Source: Odontocerum albicorne (lineage: Eukaryota; Arthropoda; Insecta; Trichoptera; Odontoceridae). Taken from it: a stretch of DNA of 64,000 bases. The notes below the pieces were generated by a model, which worked only from the letters and a program-made list of their open reading frames with translations, ran no database searches and was not told the origin of the DNA. The translations under genes were made by a program, and so were the position numbers. The stretch covers positions 33,220,043-33,284,042 of the forward strand of contig OX463849.1 of the NCBI GenBank assembly GCA_949825065.1, given 5' to 3'. Shown in pieces: positions 1-10,637 of this stretch. How positions within the stretch are numbered: position 1 is the stretch's first letter; each line of letters opens with the position of its first letter.

Positions 1-587
1 CAATATAAATAAAATCAACCCAAGTATTAATCCACAGCATGCGAAAAATTAGGTGAGAAAGCTGAAGGCGAGGGAGAGGAAAAAGGAAGATAATACTCAT
101 AGATATACACTTTTCTTTATATGGTTTAAATCAGTCAAGGGCTATGAAAAAGGACAGTAATAATAAAATAACAATTTATGAAGAGCCGTTCAGAGGCAGA
201 CTTTCCTCAAGAGCGCCTTAACTCAGAATTCGTACCTACTATTATTGACATATTAAATGTGATTGCAGCTATTACAGATTAGGTACTTTCACGTATCTGC
301 AAATATTAAGAAAAACGTTATTGGTAAGAAAACCACAGCAAAACTTACTAGGGGTGGACATCATTTTCAAGCATCGTATAATCATTAATTAATGTTTTAA
401 ACCACACTTGACACACAAAATCGTTTTCTGTATCGGTATCACATACTGGATATACTCGTATATTTCCATCGGTTTTGTGGCATTTTTCTTTTGCCGATAC
501 TAAAAAAAATATCTAGCACCGAAAAAACAGCTTATTTTATCCCACCTTCAAAATAATGACAAAAAATGATGTGGTAAACCATTCATA
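1..587. other. AT-rich DNA without a recognisable gene
   Basis: No coding signal seen. Around 180-225 lies a short dispersed motif (supply of 'agactttcctcaagagcgcc') that recurs near 26.1, 44.35, 46.57 and 58.8 kb, so at least that part is repetitive. An octamer TACTCGTA lies at 453-460 (see findings). Confidence 0.5.
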
Positions 588-1000
588 TATGCCATCACGC
601 CATTTCCCTGTCAGGGTAGGCAGATATGACAGAGTGTCATGATTTCCTAGCTCGACAGACATACTTAGCCTCTTCTATATCCATGTACCTTCTCATGCCT
701 CTACGATTTCTTTGACTTTCTATTTTACCTTTTTTGAAAATATCATTCACTATACGAGTATCATATTGATCCAACCATACTTTCCTTGGTCTTCCTCTCA
801 CACGCCTTCCATTCACATATGCACTTTACATCTGTGTTGTCAGTCTTCATTCAGTCGTCTTTCATGCTCAAACCATCTCCAAGTACTCTCATTCATGTTA
901 CTTAACACATCAGCTTTAAGTTCACATTCATTCCTTATTCTTTCCTAGACTTGTCACTCCATGTATTCTTCTCAATACACGCATCTTTACTGGGTAAACA
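588..1000 (-). mobile_element. RTE-like non-LTR retrotransposon, 5'-truncated relic (family A)
   Basis: Read on the minus strand this is the C-terminal tail of a reverse-transcriptase ORF of the abundant family here called A. Recognisable pieces are a RG-RPRK-WLDQ block, a NVEEAK-VCRDR block and a terminal PDREN-VM block, followed by the 3' end. It has stops and frameshifts and no start. The same tail recurs about twenty times in the window on both strands, best preserved at 24368-24870, 39690-40200, 55215-55745 and 63330-63835. The assignment to RTE-like elements is from recall of similar insect proteins; the repeat itself is directly visible. A TACGAGTA octamer interrupts it at 753-760. Confidence 0.7.
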
Positions 1001-1818
1001 ATTTGCTGAAAAAATGCGTTACTGTTTATAATAATATACATTCAGCACGTTTGTAACGAAGTAACGAAAATGTTGTTACAATGACATCTGTGCGAGAAAT
1101 ACGAAACTTCTTTCTGGACAATTCAATACATCTTCATCAGAAATGTATTCATCTATTAACCGATCCAGTAACATATAATTAGGCGGTTATACGAGAATTA
1201 AACAATTAAAATATCTAGAAATGCCTCGACGAGTTATGATTTATAGCTGAAATCTGAATTCCTGGTGGAGCGAGCACAAATCTACGGTTCACAAACAGTG
1301 GAGTTTCTTTCATTTTACTACAATCACCCAATAAGAAAAAAAAACGACATTTGTTTCGCTACAAACGCAATGTTTTCTATTTAGGCTATGTGTTTTTAAT
1401 TATTGTTATTAGCGTTTAGAATTTTAACAAACTTATCTTTTTCAAGTACTATTGAATCAATTTATATTTACCTTCAGATGGCACTGTGTGTATTTCACAG
1501 CCGGTTCTTCTTTGACAAATATATGCAATCATTATCAATTACGGGTTCCTCCTTCTTCACTTAAGAAGCTGAGAGCATATGGAATTTTCGTTATCAATGT
1601 GTTGTATTTACGTGTTAAGAATGGACTTAAGTATTGATGAAGCGGAAAAAAACGTCAACATAAGTCTTCAGATTTCAAGTAAATTAGTTTAAAATTACTT
1701 TCCTCCTGTATAGCAATTTCGGCAGGTCACACTTGAACACAGAATATTTTCCAGTTTTCTAAAAATTGATTATCAAAATAATTATTAAACTCCCTTTCCA
1801 GTATTCTACAACTATTCA
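1001..1818. other. No recognisable feature
   Basis: AT-rich sequence with only short chance ORFs (for example 1452-1637). I see no conserved motif, repeat or RNA structure that I can support. Confidence 0.4.
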
Positions 1819-2475
1819 TGGAGTATCGGATTCTTAATATAACCAATGTACACCTCAAATCCATTATATGGCGCTATCATCGATAAACAAATAAAATAAA
1901 AACGTTAATAAAACATATAACACGCATGGAAATTGACCTAATTTTGACCAACACAAGATTTAGAATATATTTTTGCCTAAAAGCAATATGCATACGTATC
2001 TGACCCCCATGACATACAATGAGATATCAAATTCAATAATGGTAAAAAGGTGCGAAAATTTCAGGCTGTGTATCGGAACGTGGTTATTGTCAAGAAATGA
2101 GTTTAAGGGCTTACTGAAAGATAAATTGTAGCAAATATTTATGTAAACTCGCATGTATTATATTTATCATACTTACATCAGATGTGTTTTCGATAAGCAT
2201 ATGGATAATTTTAAGAGATGGGCCAAAGTTTTTCTGAAATACCAAGAATTGACTCACGTGGTATATACTTGTAGTAAAGTCTCACAACTTATCAAGTTAA
2301 TGAGAAACTGTGAAACAGTTTTCATCCCATTATAGATCAAATAATTAATCAACAATTGGTTAAAAGAATCAACTTATGTTTTCATATTTGCATGTCCTCA
2401 ATAAGATACAGACAAATCCTAGTTTACTTTGGATACGACAAATGAAAGGCCACAATCCTAGATCTGTATAAGTTG
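1819..2475 (+). mobile_element. CR1-like LINE 3' relic (family K), diverged copy
   Basis: The segment around 1840-2130 aligns by eye to 56785-57080, which encodes the C-terminal tail of a CR1-like reverse transcriptase (KQYAY-AP-IYNGVP motif). Here the frame is broken. The family's non-coding 3' end reappears at 2385-2475 (tcctcaataagatacag, tagtttactttggatacgac). Between them (about 2150-2380) the sequence does not match the other copies and may be an insertion or diverged UTR. Confidence 0.55.
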
Positions 2476-2985
2476 AAAATTTTCACTTTAAATTCCTTGT
2501 TTTTTGTTTGTCTTGTTTTTACTAAAGTTATTTGTCATGATAAATAAATTGTAAGTTTACAATTGTAAGTGTACTAAACAGGCTGTAAGTTTACTAAACA
2601 CTAACCTTTTGATGTCTACGTTTGGGTTAAACCCCCTGTTTTTAATACAAGATCATCTCAAGAGCACTTTGTTAATTAATTTATAAAAGCTTAAAAAAAT
2701 CAGGTGTTATGCTTTCTGAACTAAGACAAAAACCGGGGCGCGAATAAATAACATTTAAACGATCTCAAATCATTGACAATAGTAATACTGCTTCTGATAT
2801 TTGTACGAATAGATTTGAGGTTTATATCTAGATTACTACGTCCAAATGACGTAGAATAATAAATCTGGAGTGTATTTTTATAAAACCCCGAGGCAATTTT
2901 TAAGAAGCTGTCTCCAGTTATTGAACACAGTACATTAAACAGTATTTTCTTGTTATTATTCTTAAGTGAGGCCTGTGGTTTAGTG
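2476..2985. other. No recognisable feature
   Basis: AT-rich DNA; a short duplication of 'gtaagtttac' occurs near 2550-2600. No gene seen. Confidence 0.35.
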
Positions 2986-2989
2986 AGGA

Positions 2990-3395
2990 CTGCCTCTCTT
3001 TAAATATTGATTTCATGCACTTCTTCTGTTTATTTGTCTTATCCCATCCACTTGGAGTCGGCTGTTAGGATATTTTTGCTCCATTCGATCTTACGAATCT
3101 CTCGGGGATAATTCTAATCTCGTCATGTCCTCCTCCCCTTTCTTATAAAGGCTTGGATCTCCTTTTGTGTCTCTTTGGGAATATCCAATTCGTAGCTGTC
3201 TTTCGTAAAGACCCTTCATCCCGGTTTTACGCGTGCCCTTACCAGCGTAGTCGTACTTACCGGGGTTTATCTATTATTAACACCACTTTAATTGTTCCGC
3301 GAATTCGTTCATTTCGAATCTTGTTCAATCTAGTGACCCCCAGTTACCACCGCAGCATGCCGATCTCCGAGATATTTAAATCCAAATTCATTGTA
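2990..3395 (-). mobile_element. Probable RTE-like retrotransposon 3' relic (family F)
   Basis: The minus strand can be read, with several frame breaks, as the tail of a non-LTR reverse transcriptase: a GKR-type segment with ELDIPKETQKEIQ and a basic GRRT stretch, then an ADSKWMG-like end. It is somewhat richer in GC than its surroundings. The open frame on the plus strand (3153-3407) is probably a shadow. This is a weak call that a translated database search would settle. Confidence 0.35.
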
Positions 3396-3756
3396 AATGA
3401 CATATAAAAATGTATTCAACTCTGTGGCAATCGTTATATTTAAGAGTTACACCACTGTTAAAAATCTTGTAGAAAAAATCTTTCGTACGGTGCTCAGCAA
3501 ACTAATATGGCAGAGAATTTATTAAAAGATTTATAACGTTTCACGCAGATAGACGCCGAGTCGAGAAAAACTTAACAATGTCTATAAAGCATAGCAGTCT
3601 TACACACAACGCTAGGAATTGCTATGTCTGCTCGTACCTGCATGCAGTGTAGCAATCGTACAGTCAGATTCCTGTAGCTGGGAATCTTCATCGTTAAGCT
3701 GTCATATAATTTAAGTAGAAATGAAAATCAGTCAATCACAAAGTGAGATTTAATCG

Positions 3757-4196
3757 TTCTCCAATATTTTTTAACAAAAATTCTTATTAATAATAAATGC
3801 TAAATGATTCTAATTTAATATATCTCTTAGTTCTCCGATAATTTTTAACCAAAATTCTTGTTAATAATAAATGCTAAATTCATCTAATTTAACATGTTTC
3901 TTAGTTCTCCAATAATTTTTAACCAAAATTCTTAATAATAAATGCTAAATGATTCTAATTTAACATGTCTCTTAGTTCTGCAATAATTTTTAACCAAAAT
4001 TCTTCTTAATAATAAATATTGGATTCATCTAAATTAACATGTCTCTTAGGTCTCCAATAATTTTTAACCAAAATTTTTATTAATAATAAATGCTAAATAA
4101 TTCTAATTTAACATGCCTCTTAGTTCTCCAATAATTTTTAACCAAAATTCTTATTGATAATAAAATCAAAATTATTATAATTTAACATGTATATTG
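3757..4196. repeat. Tandem repeat, about six copies of a ~73-bp unit
   Basis: Six successive units each start with a form of 'ttctccaataatttttaac', carry 'aataataaatgctaaat' and end in 'catgtctcttag'. Units differ by substitutions and small indels. No coding potential. The array ends directly before a family A relic at 4203. Confidence 0.9.
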
Positions 4197-4202
4197 GATA
4201 TA

Positions 4203-4283
4203 TACTCGTACATACCGTCATGATATTTCCCTGTTAAGGTAGGTAGAGTAGACAGAACACCAGACTTTCCTATTTCGATACAC
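4203..4283 (-). mobile_element. RTE-like relic (family A), outer 3' piece split by a SINE
   Basis: Minus-strand 3' end of family A. The repeat is interrupted by the SINE at 4284 and resumes after it at about 4500, so the SINE was inserted later. TACTCGTA occurs at its outer edge (4203-4210). Confidence 0.65.
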
Positions 4284-4499
4284 ATCGACCTCCATGACCT
4301 AGTTGATAAGACGATTATCTCCCAGCCCGGGGGTTGCGGATCCAATTCATATTAAAACCCAGATTTTTTAAAAAGAACTCCAGTTTGGTTTTCACTCGAG
4401 GTCACCTTAAAATCTTTCTAGTTGGTTACAAAAGATTGCCGCACGTCAATACGCCGTTCAGATTGTACTGTATATAGCAAAAATCACAATAAATCCTGC
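4284..4499 (+). mobile_element. tRNA-derived SINE (family S1) inserted in a family A relic
   Basis: Starts with the family's tRNA-like head (cctccatgacctagttg is the A-box region; the B-box region is decayed), then an oligo-T/A spacer, 'ctccagtttggttttcactc' body, and the LINE-like tail with a decayed form of attgccacatggcaat near 4468 and 'agattgtactgtatata'. It splits the retrotransposon relic around it. Confidence 0.75.
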
Positions 4500-4650
4500 A
4501 CCTCTTGTTCTTTCATACATTTTCTCGTACAAATACTACGATTTTTTAAACTTATATTTTATCTTCTTTCAAAATATCATTCACTTGATCCAACCATACT
4601 TTCCTTGGATTTCCTGTACCATACCTTCCACTCATATTTGTTTTGTTAGT
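4500..4650 (-). mobile_element. RTE-like relic (family A), inner piece after the SINE
   Basis: Continues the minus-strand family A tail: WLDQ-encoding block near 4575-4620 (caaaatatcattcacttgat and following). The plus-strand frame 4422-4649 runs across the SINE and this relic and is not a gene. Confidence 0.65.
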
Positions 4651-4692
4651 ATTTTTTTTAAATAAAATGTTGATTGAACTAATACATTAGAT

Positions 4693-4905
4693 AGCCTCTT
4701 TGGCCTAGTTGGTAAGATACTTGTTTTTCATCCCGGCGGCTATGGGTTTGATTCCTATTCGGACCCAATTTATTTAAAAAGAAAGGAATTTAGTCCAATT
4801 TTCACTTAAAACATATTTCTGGTTGAGTGCAAGAGATTGCTACGTGGCAAAAAAACTCGACGGGTTATATTGTAAATAACTAAAACGTAATACAACAGTT
4901 CAAAT
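4693..4905 (+). mobile_element. tRNA-derived SINE (family S1)
   Basis: A-box region 'tggcctagttggtaagata' at 4707-4725 and B-box-like 'gggtttgattcc' follow in tRNA order and spacing. The body 'aatttagtccaattttcac' and tail with 'gattgctacgtggcaa' match the other S1 copies. Confidence 0.8.
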
Positions 4906-4984
4906 TTTGGTATGAATCCATGCTACTCGTATAACTTAGTGACATTTTTACAAACTTTTTAAACCATTATGATCTGCAAAACAA
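4906..4984. other. Short unassigned spacer with a TACTCGTA octamer
   Basis: Contains TACTCGTA at 4924-4931 between an S1 SINE and a family K 3' end. No paralogous empty site was found here. Confidence 0.4.
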
Positions 4985-5590
4985 TACATTTGTACTTTTA
5001 AGTCTAAAACTAGTTAGACAGTCGATCGGAGCGTGGTTGTTATTGCGACAGGATTTTGAGTACTTGGGCTTTCAGGATGAATGACGAGTGGAAAGGATTT
5101 ATGTGAGCTCGTGAGTGTAGGTCTCTTCTTGTTGTTTTAATTTTGGTTGTTTTTGTATTTGTGTTTCTGTGTATTTTTTTTTTGTTTTAAATTTGTTTTA
5201 ATTTTTATTCTTATGATTGTGTGCGGTATATTGTAGGATGAACATTTTTGGTCTTTCTGGAGTGATAATGTGTGAGGAGTTGAATTTCGCAAGATGTTTC
5301 CAGTTGTAGTTGAGTGTCACTGTCAGGTTGATGAGAGCGTGCAACGGGTTTTTTTTTGTGTAATCAAAAATCGGAAAGAAGTATCGATTTATTTTTTCAT
5401 GCTAAATATCCTCAGTGAGATACAGGCAAAAGCCTAGTTTACTGGGGATACGACAAATGAAACGCAACAAACCGAGATCCATTAAAATTATATGTTCAAA
5501 TCAAATTACCTGTTGTTTTTTCTCAAATTGTGTATATTTCTTGTCATGTGTAATAATAAATAAAATAAATAATAAATAAATAAAATCACT
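4985..5590 (+). mobile_element. CR1-like LINE 3' end (family K)
   Basis: Begins in the last codons of the reverse-transcriptase ORF ('cagtcgatcggagcgtggtt'), followed by the family's long non-coding 3' region including 'aatcaaaaatcggaaagaag' and 'ctcagtgagatacaggcaaa', and ends in an AATAAATAAAT tail. The same order is found at 40865-42370 and 56785-57500. Confidence 0.8.
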
Positions 5591-6705
5591 TGAATGCATT
5601 TTTTATATAAATTATATACAGAAAATTAAAATTAATTAGCTTATAGTTATAATATATAAATTAGTTAAGATTAGTAATTTAGTTATTATGTTAATTAATA
5701 AATTTCTTTATGGGTCACTTCAAAAATAGATGCAATTTTTTTACTCCTATCAAAAAGAGCCATTTTAGACTCATTGTATTTTTCAAACTATTCTGAGTAA
5801 TTTTTATGCATTTAAATTTACAAAATGATTTTTTTGTACTTTTGTTATGTTACATTCTTGACACGTTTTTTTATGTCGATTGAAACGAAAAAGAAGAAAT
5901 CGACTCAAGGTGAATTGTGACAGTATATAAAGAATAGTTTTATTTCATAGACAAATTCAACTTTCATATTAATCCTTTCTCTGACTAAATGTAACTATTG
6001 ATTGTGCCTGGAAGGAATATCCCTCTTGTGACAGAGTGTCATAAAATCAAAAATTTATTACTTCAAGTCTCAAAACAACACGATTTTCAGTTCATCGCAC
6101 GCAAAATAATTTATTTTCTATCCTTGACTTTTAAATATTAGAATAGTTTTATAAAACAATAATAAATATTAGGGTTGTGTGTTTCGTCCAAGTAGCATAA
6201 AATTAATTCAAGTCACACACAATGTCTTTTTTTATCTAAACAAAGACAAATGAACTCCATGTCTTTCTTTTTGCCACATCCTTCTTACCTTTCCTCCACT
6301 CTAAACTTATTCAACTATCTACTTTCATTGTTTTATTTGGTCTACCTCTACTTTGATCTTCTTCAATTTCAGAAATATTATTATATAATCGTTTTATATT
6401 CCTGTCGTAATTAATTCATTCAGTGTGGCCAACTATTATGAAAACCCGTTCATTATTTTACCTATGACATCTGACTCGGATAGAGAAATATCCTTTATCT
6501 GATCAATTTTAATGAATGTATATTGTAACACCGTGTATTCTTCGCTAGGCAAGCATTTATTCTACTCTTGTCAGTTTCATTAATGCTCAGACTAGAACCT
6601 TGACATTAAAAGTAGTAATAAAACTAGTGATTGGTCTTCTCTGCCTACCCTAATAGATAAACGGCATATCGTATATGCGTAGATTACAATACCGCATCAA
6701 TAACT
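5591..6705. other. No recognisable gene
   Basis: Very AT-rich. The part at about 6270-6600 has a slightly higher GC content and might be a badly decayed minus-strand reverse-transcriptase tail, but I cannot show a family motif in it. Confidence 0.3.
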
Positions 6706-6830
6706 ATAAAGTACAATATTTTTAAGCAGGTCGGGACTTAATTTTTTTTGGAAATCACCGAGTTTCAAGCCCCAAGCTTCCGGATGGATAACATGTTTTC
6801 TACCAACTAGGCAAAAAAGGGTAGTCGAAA
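6706..6830 (-). mobile_element. Degenerate S1-like SINE head
   Basis: On the minus strand 'tgcctagttggtaga' resembles the A-box region of S1 and is followed by a weakened B-box-like region and an oligo-A spacer. The 67-residue minus frame at 6697-6900 overlaps it and is not a gene. Confidence 0.4.
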
Positions 6831-7021
6831 TGAACAATAAATAAGAAGTTCTTATTTTGTATGGTACCCCTTTAAAAATCAAAATAGGTAATTCGGACAA
6901 AAACAGTGGCGTGGCCGAGCGACAATATTATATTATATCCCAGTGATCGAGTCCTTGGGCTTAGAACCACTAGGTCAAGGCCTGGAATTCAAACTGTCCA
7001 GCAAGTTGGCAGGATTTTTAC

Positions 7022-7434
7022 AGAAAGCTTTGAATGCAACAAAACGATCTGAGTAGTCAATCGTTGCGAAGATGTACTGATGTATAGCTGAATGGAGATC
7101 ATTTCGGAAATTAGTTCTTGATTATCATCGCATTACCATAAAATGTGATCAGCAGATTGATCGAGATGGCTACAAAAATTACAACAGGGCGAAGAGACAG
7201 GATTGAAGCAAAAAAGTTTGACATTAAAGGTGCCATGGTCCGTGAGACATTGGACAGATCAATAGCTTGGAGACACCCACAAGGAGTCGAGATGCGCAAC
7301 GATGCAAGATTTTTTCAAAACGATCTGAGTGGTCAATCGGTCCGAAGACGTACTGATACTCGTATATGGCTGAATGGAGATCGTTTCGGAAATTACTAAT
7401 TTGATTATCATCGCATTACTACAAAATGTGATCT
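7022..7434. repeat. ~276-bp tandem repeat, left side of the Jockey insertion
   Basis: Two partial units are visible. The anchor 'aacgatctgag' occurs at 7043 and 7319 (276 bp apart), and 'gatggctacaaaaatt' starts at 7165 and again at 12601, just beyond the inserted element. If the 5.15-kb insertion is removed, the second spacing is about 283 bp. The open frame 7145-7399 (84 aa) lies in one unit, has no family I recognise, and is probably fortuitous. Confidence 0.85.
7357..7364 (+). other. TACTCGTA octamer = clean 6-bp insertion versus neighbouring repeat unit
   Basis: The first repeat unit reads gaagatgtactgatgtata at 7069; the second reads gaagacgtactgata followed by CTCGTA and then tatggctg. 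Taking out CTCGTA restores equal length and alignment with only substitutions. This is one of six validated cases. Confidence 0.9.
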
Positions 7435-7446
7435 GTGAATTGATCA
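7435..7446. repeat. Target-site duplication, left copy (gtgaattgatca)
   Basis: Twelve bases identical to 12588-12599, flanking the Jockey element on its 5' side. The duplicated sequence belongs to the ~276-bp tandem repeat, since the other unit reads 'cagattgatcgagatggct' at the same place. Confidence 0.95.
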
Positions 7447-7479
7447 CATTCGGCCGCCAACAGCCAACTTAGACGGTCG
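7447..7479 (+). promoter_or_regulatory. Internal RNA polymerase II promoter: Inr plus DPE
   Basis: The first bases of the element are CATTCG, resembling the start of Drosophila Jockey-clade elements. Taking A7448 as +1, the sequence GGTCG lies at +28 to +32 (7475-7479) and fits the downstream promoter element consensus RGWYV exactly. This is the known TATA-less arrangement that lets such elements carry their promoter inside the transcript. The positions are seen; transcriptional activity is inferred. Confidence 0.7.
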
Positions 7480-7922
7480 CCTATAACAGCGCTCTCCGAC
7501 GCTCTCACCACCTAAGAGTAAACGGAGCCCGTTACCGTCACATCAGCCGGGGTTTTGGCTCGCTCGACGCACGCTAGCGTTGACGAGAGTTTTCCCTTGA
7601 GCTGCTTCAAAGTGCTTGTGTTGTGTCAGCAGCGTTTGTGTCCCCAACGCATCATCAACATCACCAGCCTGAAAGGACATCAATCATCCCAGCCCTAGAC
7701 CTCACTAGGACTCCATCACACTAAGAAGGAGGGAAAAAGAAGCCCCCCCGACACCGCAGTTCCAGCCTTCACCGGTGCTCGACTGTCACGCCCGACGACG
7801 TTCACCGACGTCTCCTCATCGGGTGAGTGAACGGACTCTTCTCTTCCCTCCCCCTCCCCTTTGTACGATTTATATTTATATTATTATCTATATACCTACA
7901 ATTATATAATTTATTTTATAAA

Positions 7923-9489
7923 ATGCACTCCACTAGCGCCGACGCCGTCCACTGGCGTATACGTAAAAAAGGTTCTCAGCGCAAAATTACGCGGGTCCTC
8001 CCAGTAAAAGACCCCCCGGTCTCCCAAAATGCCCCTACGTCTCTCGAGGAATTTACCTCCCAAATTCGAAACAAAAAGTCCCTCGCGCAAGCCATGAGCT
8101 ACCTCTCGACCCTCCTCACACGAGGTACAATTCAATTTGTGGGCGACAAGACGGAAGTCGACAAAGTCGTCTCCCCGCTCTCCGTCCCACCAACGCTGGC
8201 GACCACCCCCGCCCAGCCCAAGTTATCATTGGGAAAGTCTAGCCCCCCGTCGGCCCCTCCCGCCAAAATAAACACGGACGGTGTACCCACCACCCCCGTC
8301 CCCAAAATTAGAATCACCTCAGCTTCTCGCCCCTCTTCAACTGTCCAGCCGGATGATTCCGACATGGACTGGCAGACGGTATCAAACCGTCGAAAGAGGT
8401 CACCTGACAGCCCTCCAAAAGAGCTTTCAGCTCCTAACATTGCCACTGCCAAAAAGCAGAGGCTACCTAGCCCACCGGGCTCAGTCTCTCCAGCCACACC
8501 GGCTCCCGCTCAAGCCGCTCCTTTCCCGACCAAATCGGAACGCATCCCGCCTATTATTCTGCGGGATGCGGAAAAATACTCGGAGCTTCGGAAGAAGCTC
8601 CACGCTGCCAATATGCCCTTCACATCGAAGGCTTTGAGCAGCGGTGACCTCCGTATACAGACGAAGTCTGTCGACGGATACCGTCTGCTAGCAACGGAAT
8701 CAAGCCGTCTCAAGGTACCGTACTATACGTACCAACTAGACAGCGAGAGACCCCTCCTCGTTGTCCTTCGCGGCGTCCACACCTCCTTCGGAGTCGAGGA
8801 GATTATCGCCGAACTGAAATCCCTCGACTACCCGGTCCTGAACGTCTTCAGGATGAAGGACCGGAGGCGGAAAGTCCTGCCTTTGGTGATTGTCAAACTC
8901 ACCAAATCCCCTGAAGGACGCCGAATTTACAACGACCTCCACAGCATCTTCGACTTGAAGATCTCCGTGGAGGAGTTGCGAAAGAATACATCCGCAGGGC
9001 AGTGTCGCCGCTGCCAAAAAATTTTCCATAGCGCTGGCAGCTGTCACGCCCCTCCCGTGTGTGTTAAATGCGCACGGAACCACAGAACGTCCGACTGCAA
9101 AAAGCCGGACGACTCCCCCGCAAGATGCGCAAACTGCGGCGGCGACCACCCGGCCAACTACAGAGCCTGTCCCTCACACCCTCTTAGCAGAAATGCCAAA
9201 CAGGGCTACCCCTCCGCGCCACCGCCAGCCAGAGAAGCCCCCAGGAGGTCCCCTCCTCTAGCGAAACCAGTGTCGAATGTCGCGTCCCCCGCGATCTCAT
9301 ACGCGAGCATTACGAAAAATGCCCGCCCCCAGCTCTCCGCCCAACCGCCCCCCCCAAGTAACACCCCCTAATCTGCGCTATCCATCGCAGGCCGACATAT
9401 CCGCGGTATTGAGGAACCTCGACGAGGCCATGAATATGGCCCGCGAAGTCTTCAACGCCCTCGCAATGTGTGTGCCTCACAATGGCTAG
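7923..9489 (+). pseudogene. Jockey ORF1, nucleic-acid-binding gag-like protein, one frameshift
   Basis: Binds the element's RNA in cytoplasmic ribonucleoprotein particles. From the ATG at 7923 the frame runs to 9371 (482 aa); an upstream GTG at 7827 is in frame but lies in the UTR. The N-terminal half is rich in Ser, Pro and Thr with basic patches. Residues ~274-360 resemble the PRE_C2HC domain seen in Jockey gags. Three knuckles follow: CX2CX4HX4C at ~361, CX2CX3HX4C at ~380, CX2CX3HX6C at ~402. The frame then breaks in a run of eight C at 9348-9355. The +1 frame continues with a plausible C-terminus (DISAVLRNLDEAM) to a TAG at 9487-9489 that overlaps the ORF2 ATG. One extra C in the run explains everything. 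Confidence 0.88.
9348..9355 (+). other. C8 homopolymer at the ORF1 frameshift
   Basis: Eight consecutive C. With seven, ORF1 would continue into the open frame ending at 9489. This could be a real mutation, a sequencing error or, less likely, a programmed slip. Confidence 0.7.
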
Positions 9490-10637
9490 AGTCAGCAGAC
9501 CCTGCCATCTAACCGTCGCGTTCTGGAATGCAAACGGCACTCGCAAAACCAACAAGCAAGAAATCGAGGACTTCATCGTCGAGCACAACCTAGAAGTGAT
9601 GATGATTAATGAATCCTTCTTAAAACCCAGCCACCGATACTCACTTCGTAATTATTATGTTTACCGTAATGACCGCCTCACAGGCAGAGGAGGCGGCACA
9701 GCTATCATAATAAAGGCGAGTCTCGATCACTGCCTTTCCGCATCTCCCCCCACGGACAACATCGAGAGCACCAGCGTTGTGGTTCAAACCCTCAACCACG
9801 GTCCTCTCAAGCTCGTGTCCGTGTATCTCCGACCGACATTATCATTTCTCGAGTCAGATTTGGACTCACTCTTCGCGGACAATCTTCCCACTATAGTAGC
9901 GGGAGATCTCAACGCCAAACATCCGCTCTGGCACAGCCGAGTCAAAAACGCTCACGGCCGCACGCTAGCCGAGATCTCCTCCCGCAAAAATTACTTTGTG
10001 GACGCCCCCGCCACTCCGACTAGATACTCCCAAAGAGACAACGACTCTGCAGACGTCTTAGACATCATCATCAAAAATGACATCCCGTTTTATAGCGACT
10101 TGCTAGTTCTAGAGCAGTTGCAGTCAGACCACTACCCGGTTTTATTAACACTCACCGACAACAACCCTCTTCAGGATCCGTTACCTTTCAGGAGGCATAT
10201 CACCTCCTGGGATGATTTCGCGGCCACTCTCGAATCTAATATAAGAGTGCCGACCTCTCTTCCTGACTCCGAGGCCATCGATGTAGCGGTGAGCTATCTC
10301 ACCGACAACATCAAATCGGCCCTCGAGTCAGCTTCTAAACTGAGACCTCCTCAAAAACCGGATCCCCCGCTCCCCGTCGATATTAAAACGAAAATCGCGG
10401 AGAAGAACAAGATCAGAAAGCTATGGCAAAACACCGCCAACCCCACGTACAAAACATTGTACAATCGTCTGGTGAAACAGATCAAATTCGACCTTCAGCG
10501 CCATCGTAACGATCGCTGGGGAGAATTTATCGAATCACTCGAAGTCGAGGAACACAAAAAGTGGAGGCTGACTCGTTCTCTCCGTAAAACCCCTCAACGG
10601 CCCTCCCCCCTGCAGGGCCCGAATGGCACAGTTTTAA
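9482..10637 (+). pseudogene. Jockey ORF2, N-terminal part: apurinic-type endonuclease
   Basis: Starts at the ATG at 9482, whose ATGGCTAG context overlaps the extended ORF1 stop by eight bases. It nicks target DNA to prime reverse transcription. Endonuclease motifs in order are WNANG (residues ~18-22), INESFL (~45), RGGGTAI (~74), GDLNAKHPLW (~142) and SDHYPV (~220), the last with the catalytic D-H pair. A basic linker follows up to the frameshift. The frame stays open to 10714, but after about 10640 the residues no longer resemble a Jockey protein, while frame 3 does. Together with the second part the protein would be about 910 aa, normal for the clade. Confidence 0.9.

Noticed and set aside
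753..760. TACGAGTA at 753 as a clean 6-bp insertion
   Set aside because: Compared with other family A copies the site has about six further extra bases (atcata), so it is counted as an octamer but not as a validated footprint.
3757..4196. CRISPR array
   Set aside because: Units are contiguous without unique spacers and the genome is eukaryotic; this is a plain tandem repeat. The same applies to 45891-46408 and 49289-49399.
7145..7399. 84-aa open frame as a gene
   Set aside because: It lies inside one unit of a tandem repeat, the other units do not keep the frame, and it matches no family I know.
7827..7922. GTG at 7827 as the ORF1 start
   Set aside because: The added 32 residues are hydrophobic, AT-rich UTR-like sequence; the ATG at 7923 begins the protein-like region.
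8132..8497. Minus-strand frames across the Jockey ORFs as genes
   Set aside because: They are antisense shadows of a GC-rich coding region.
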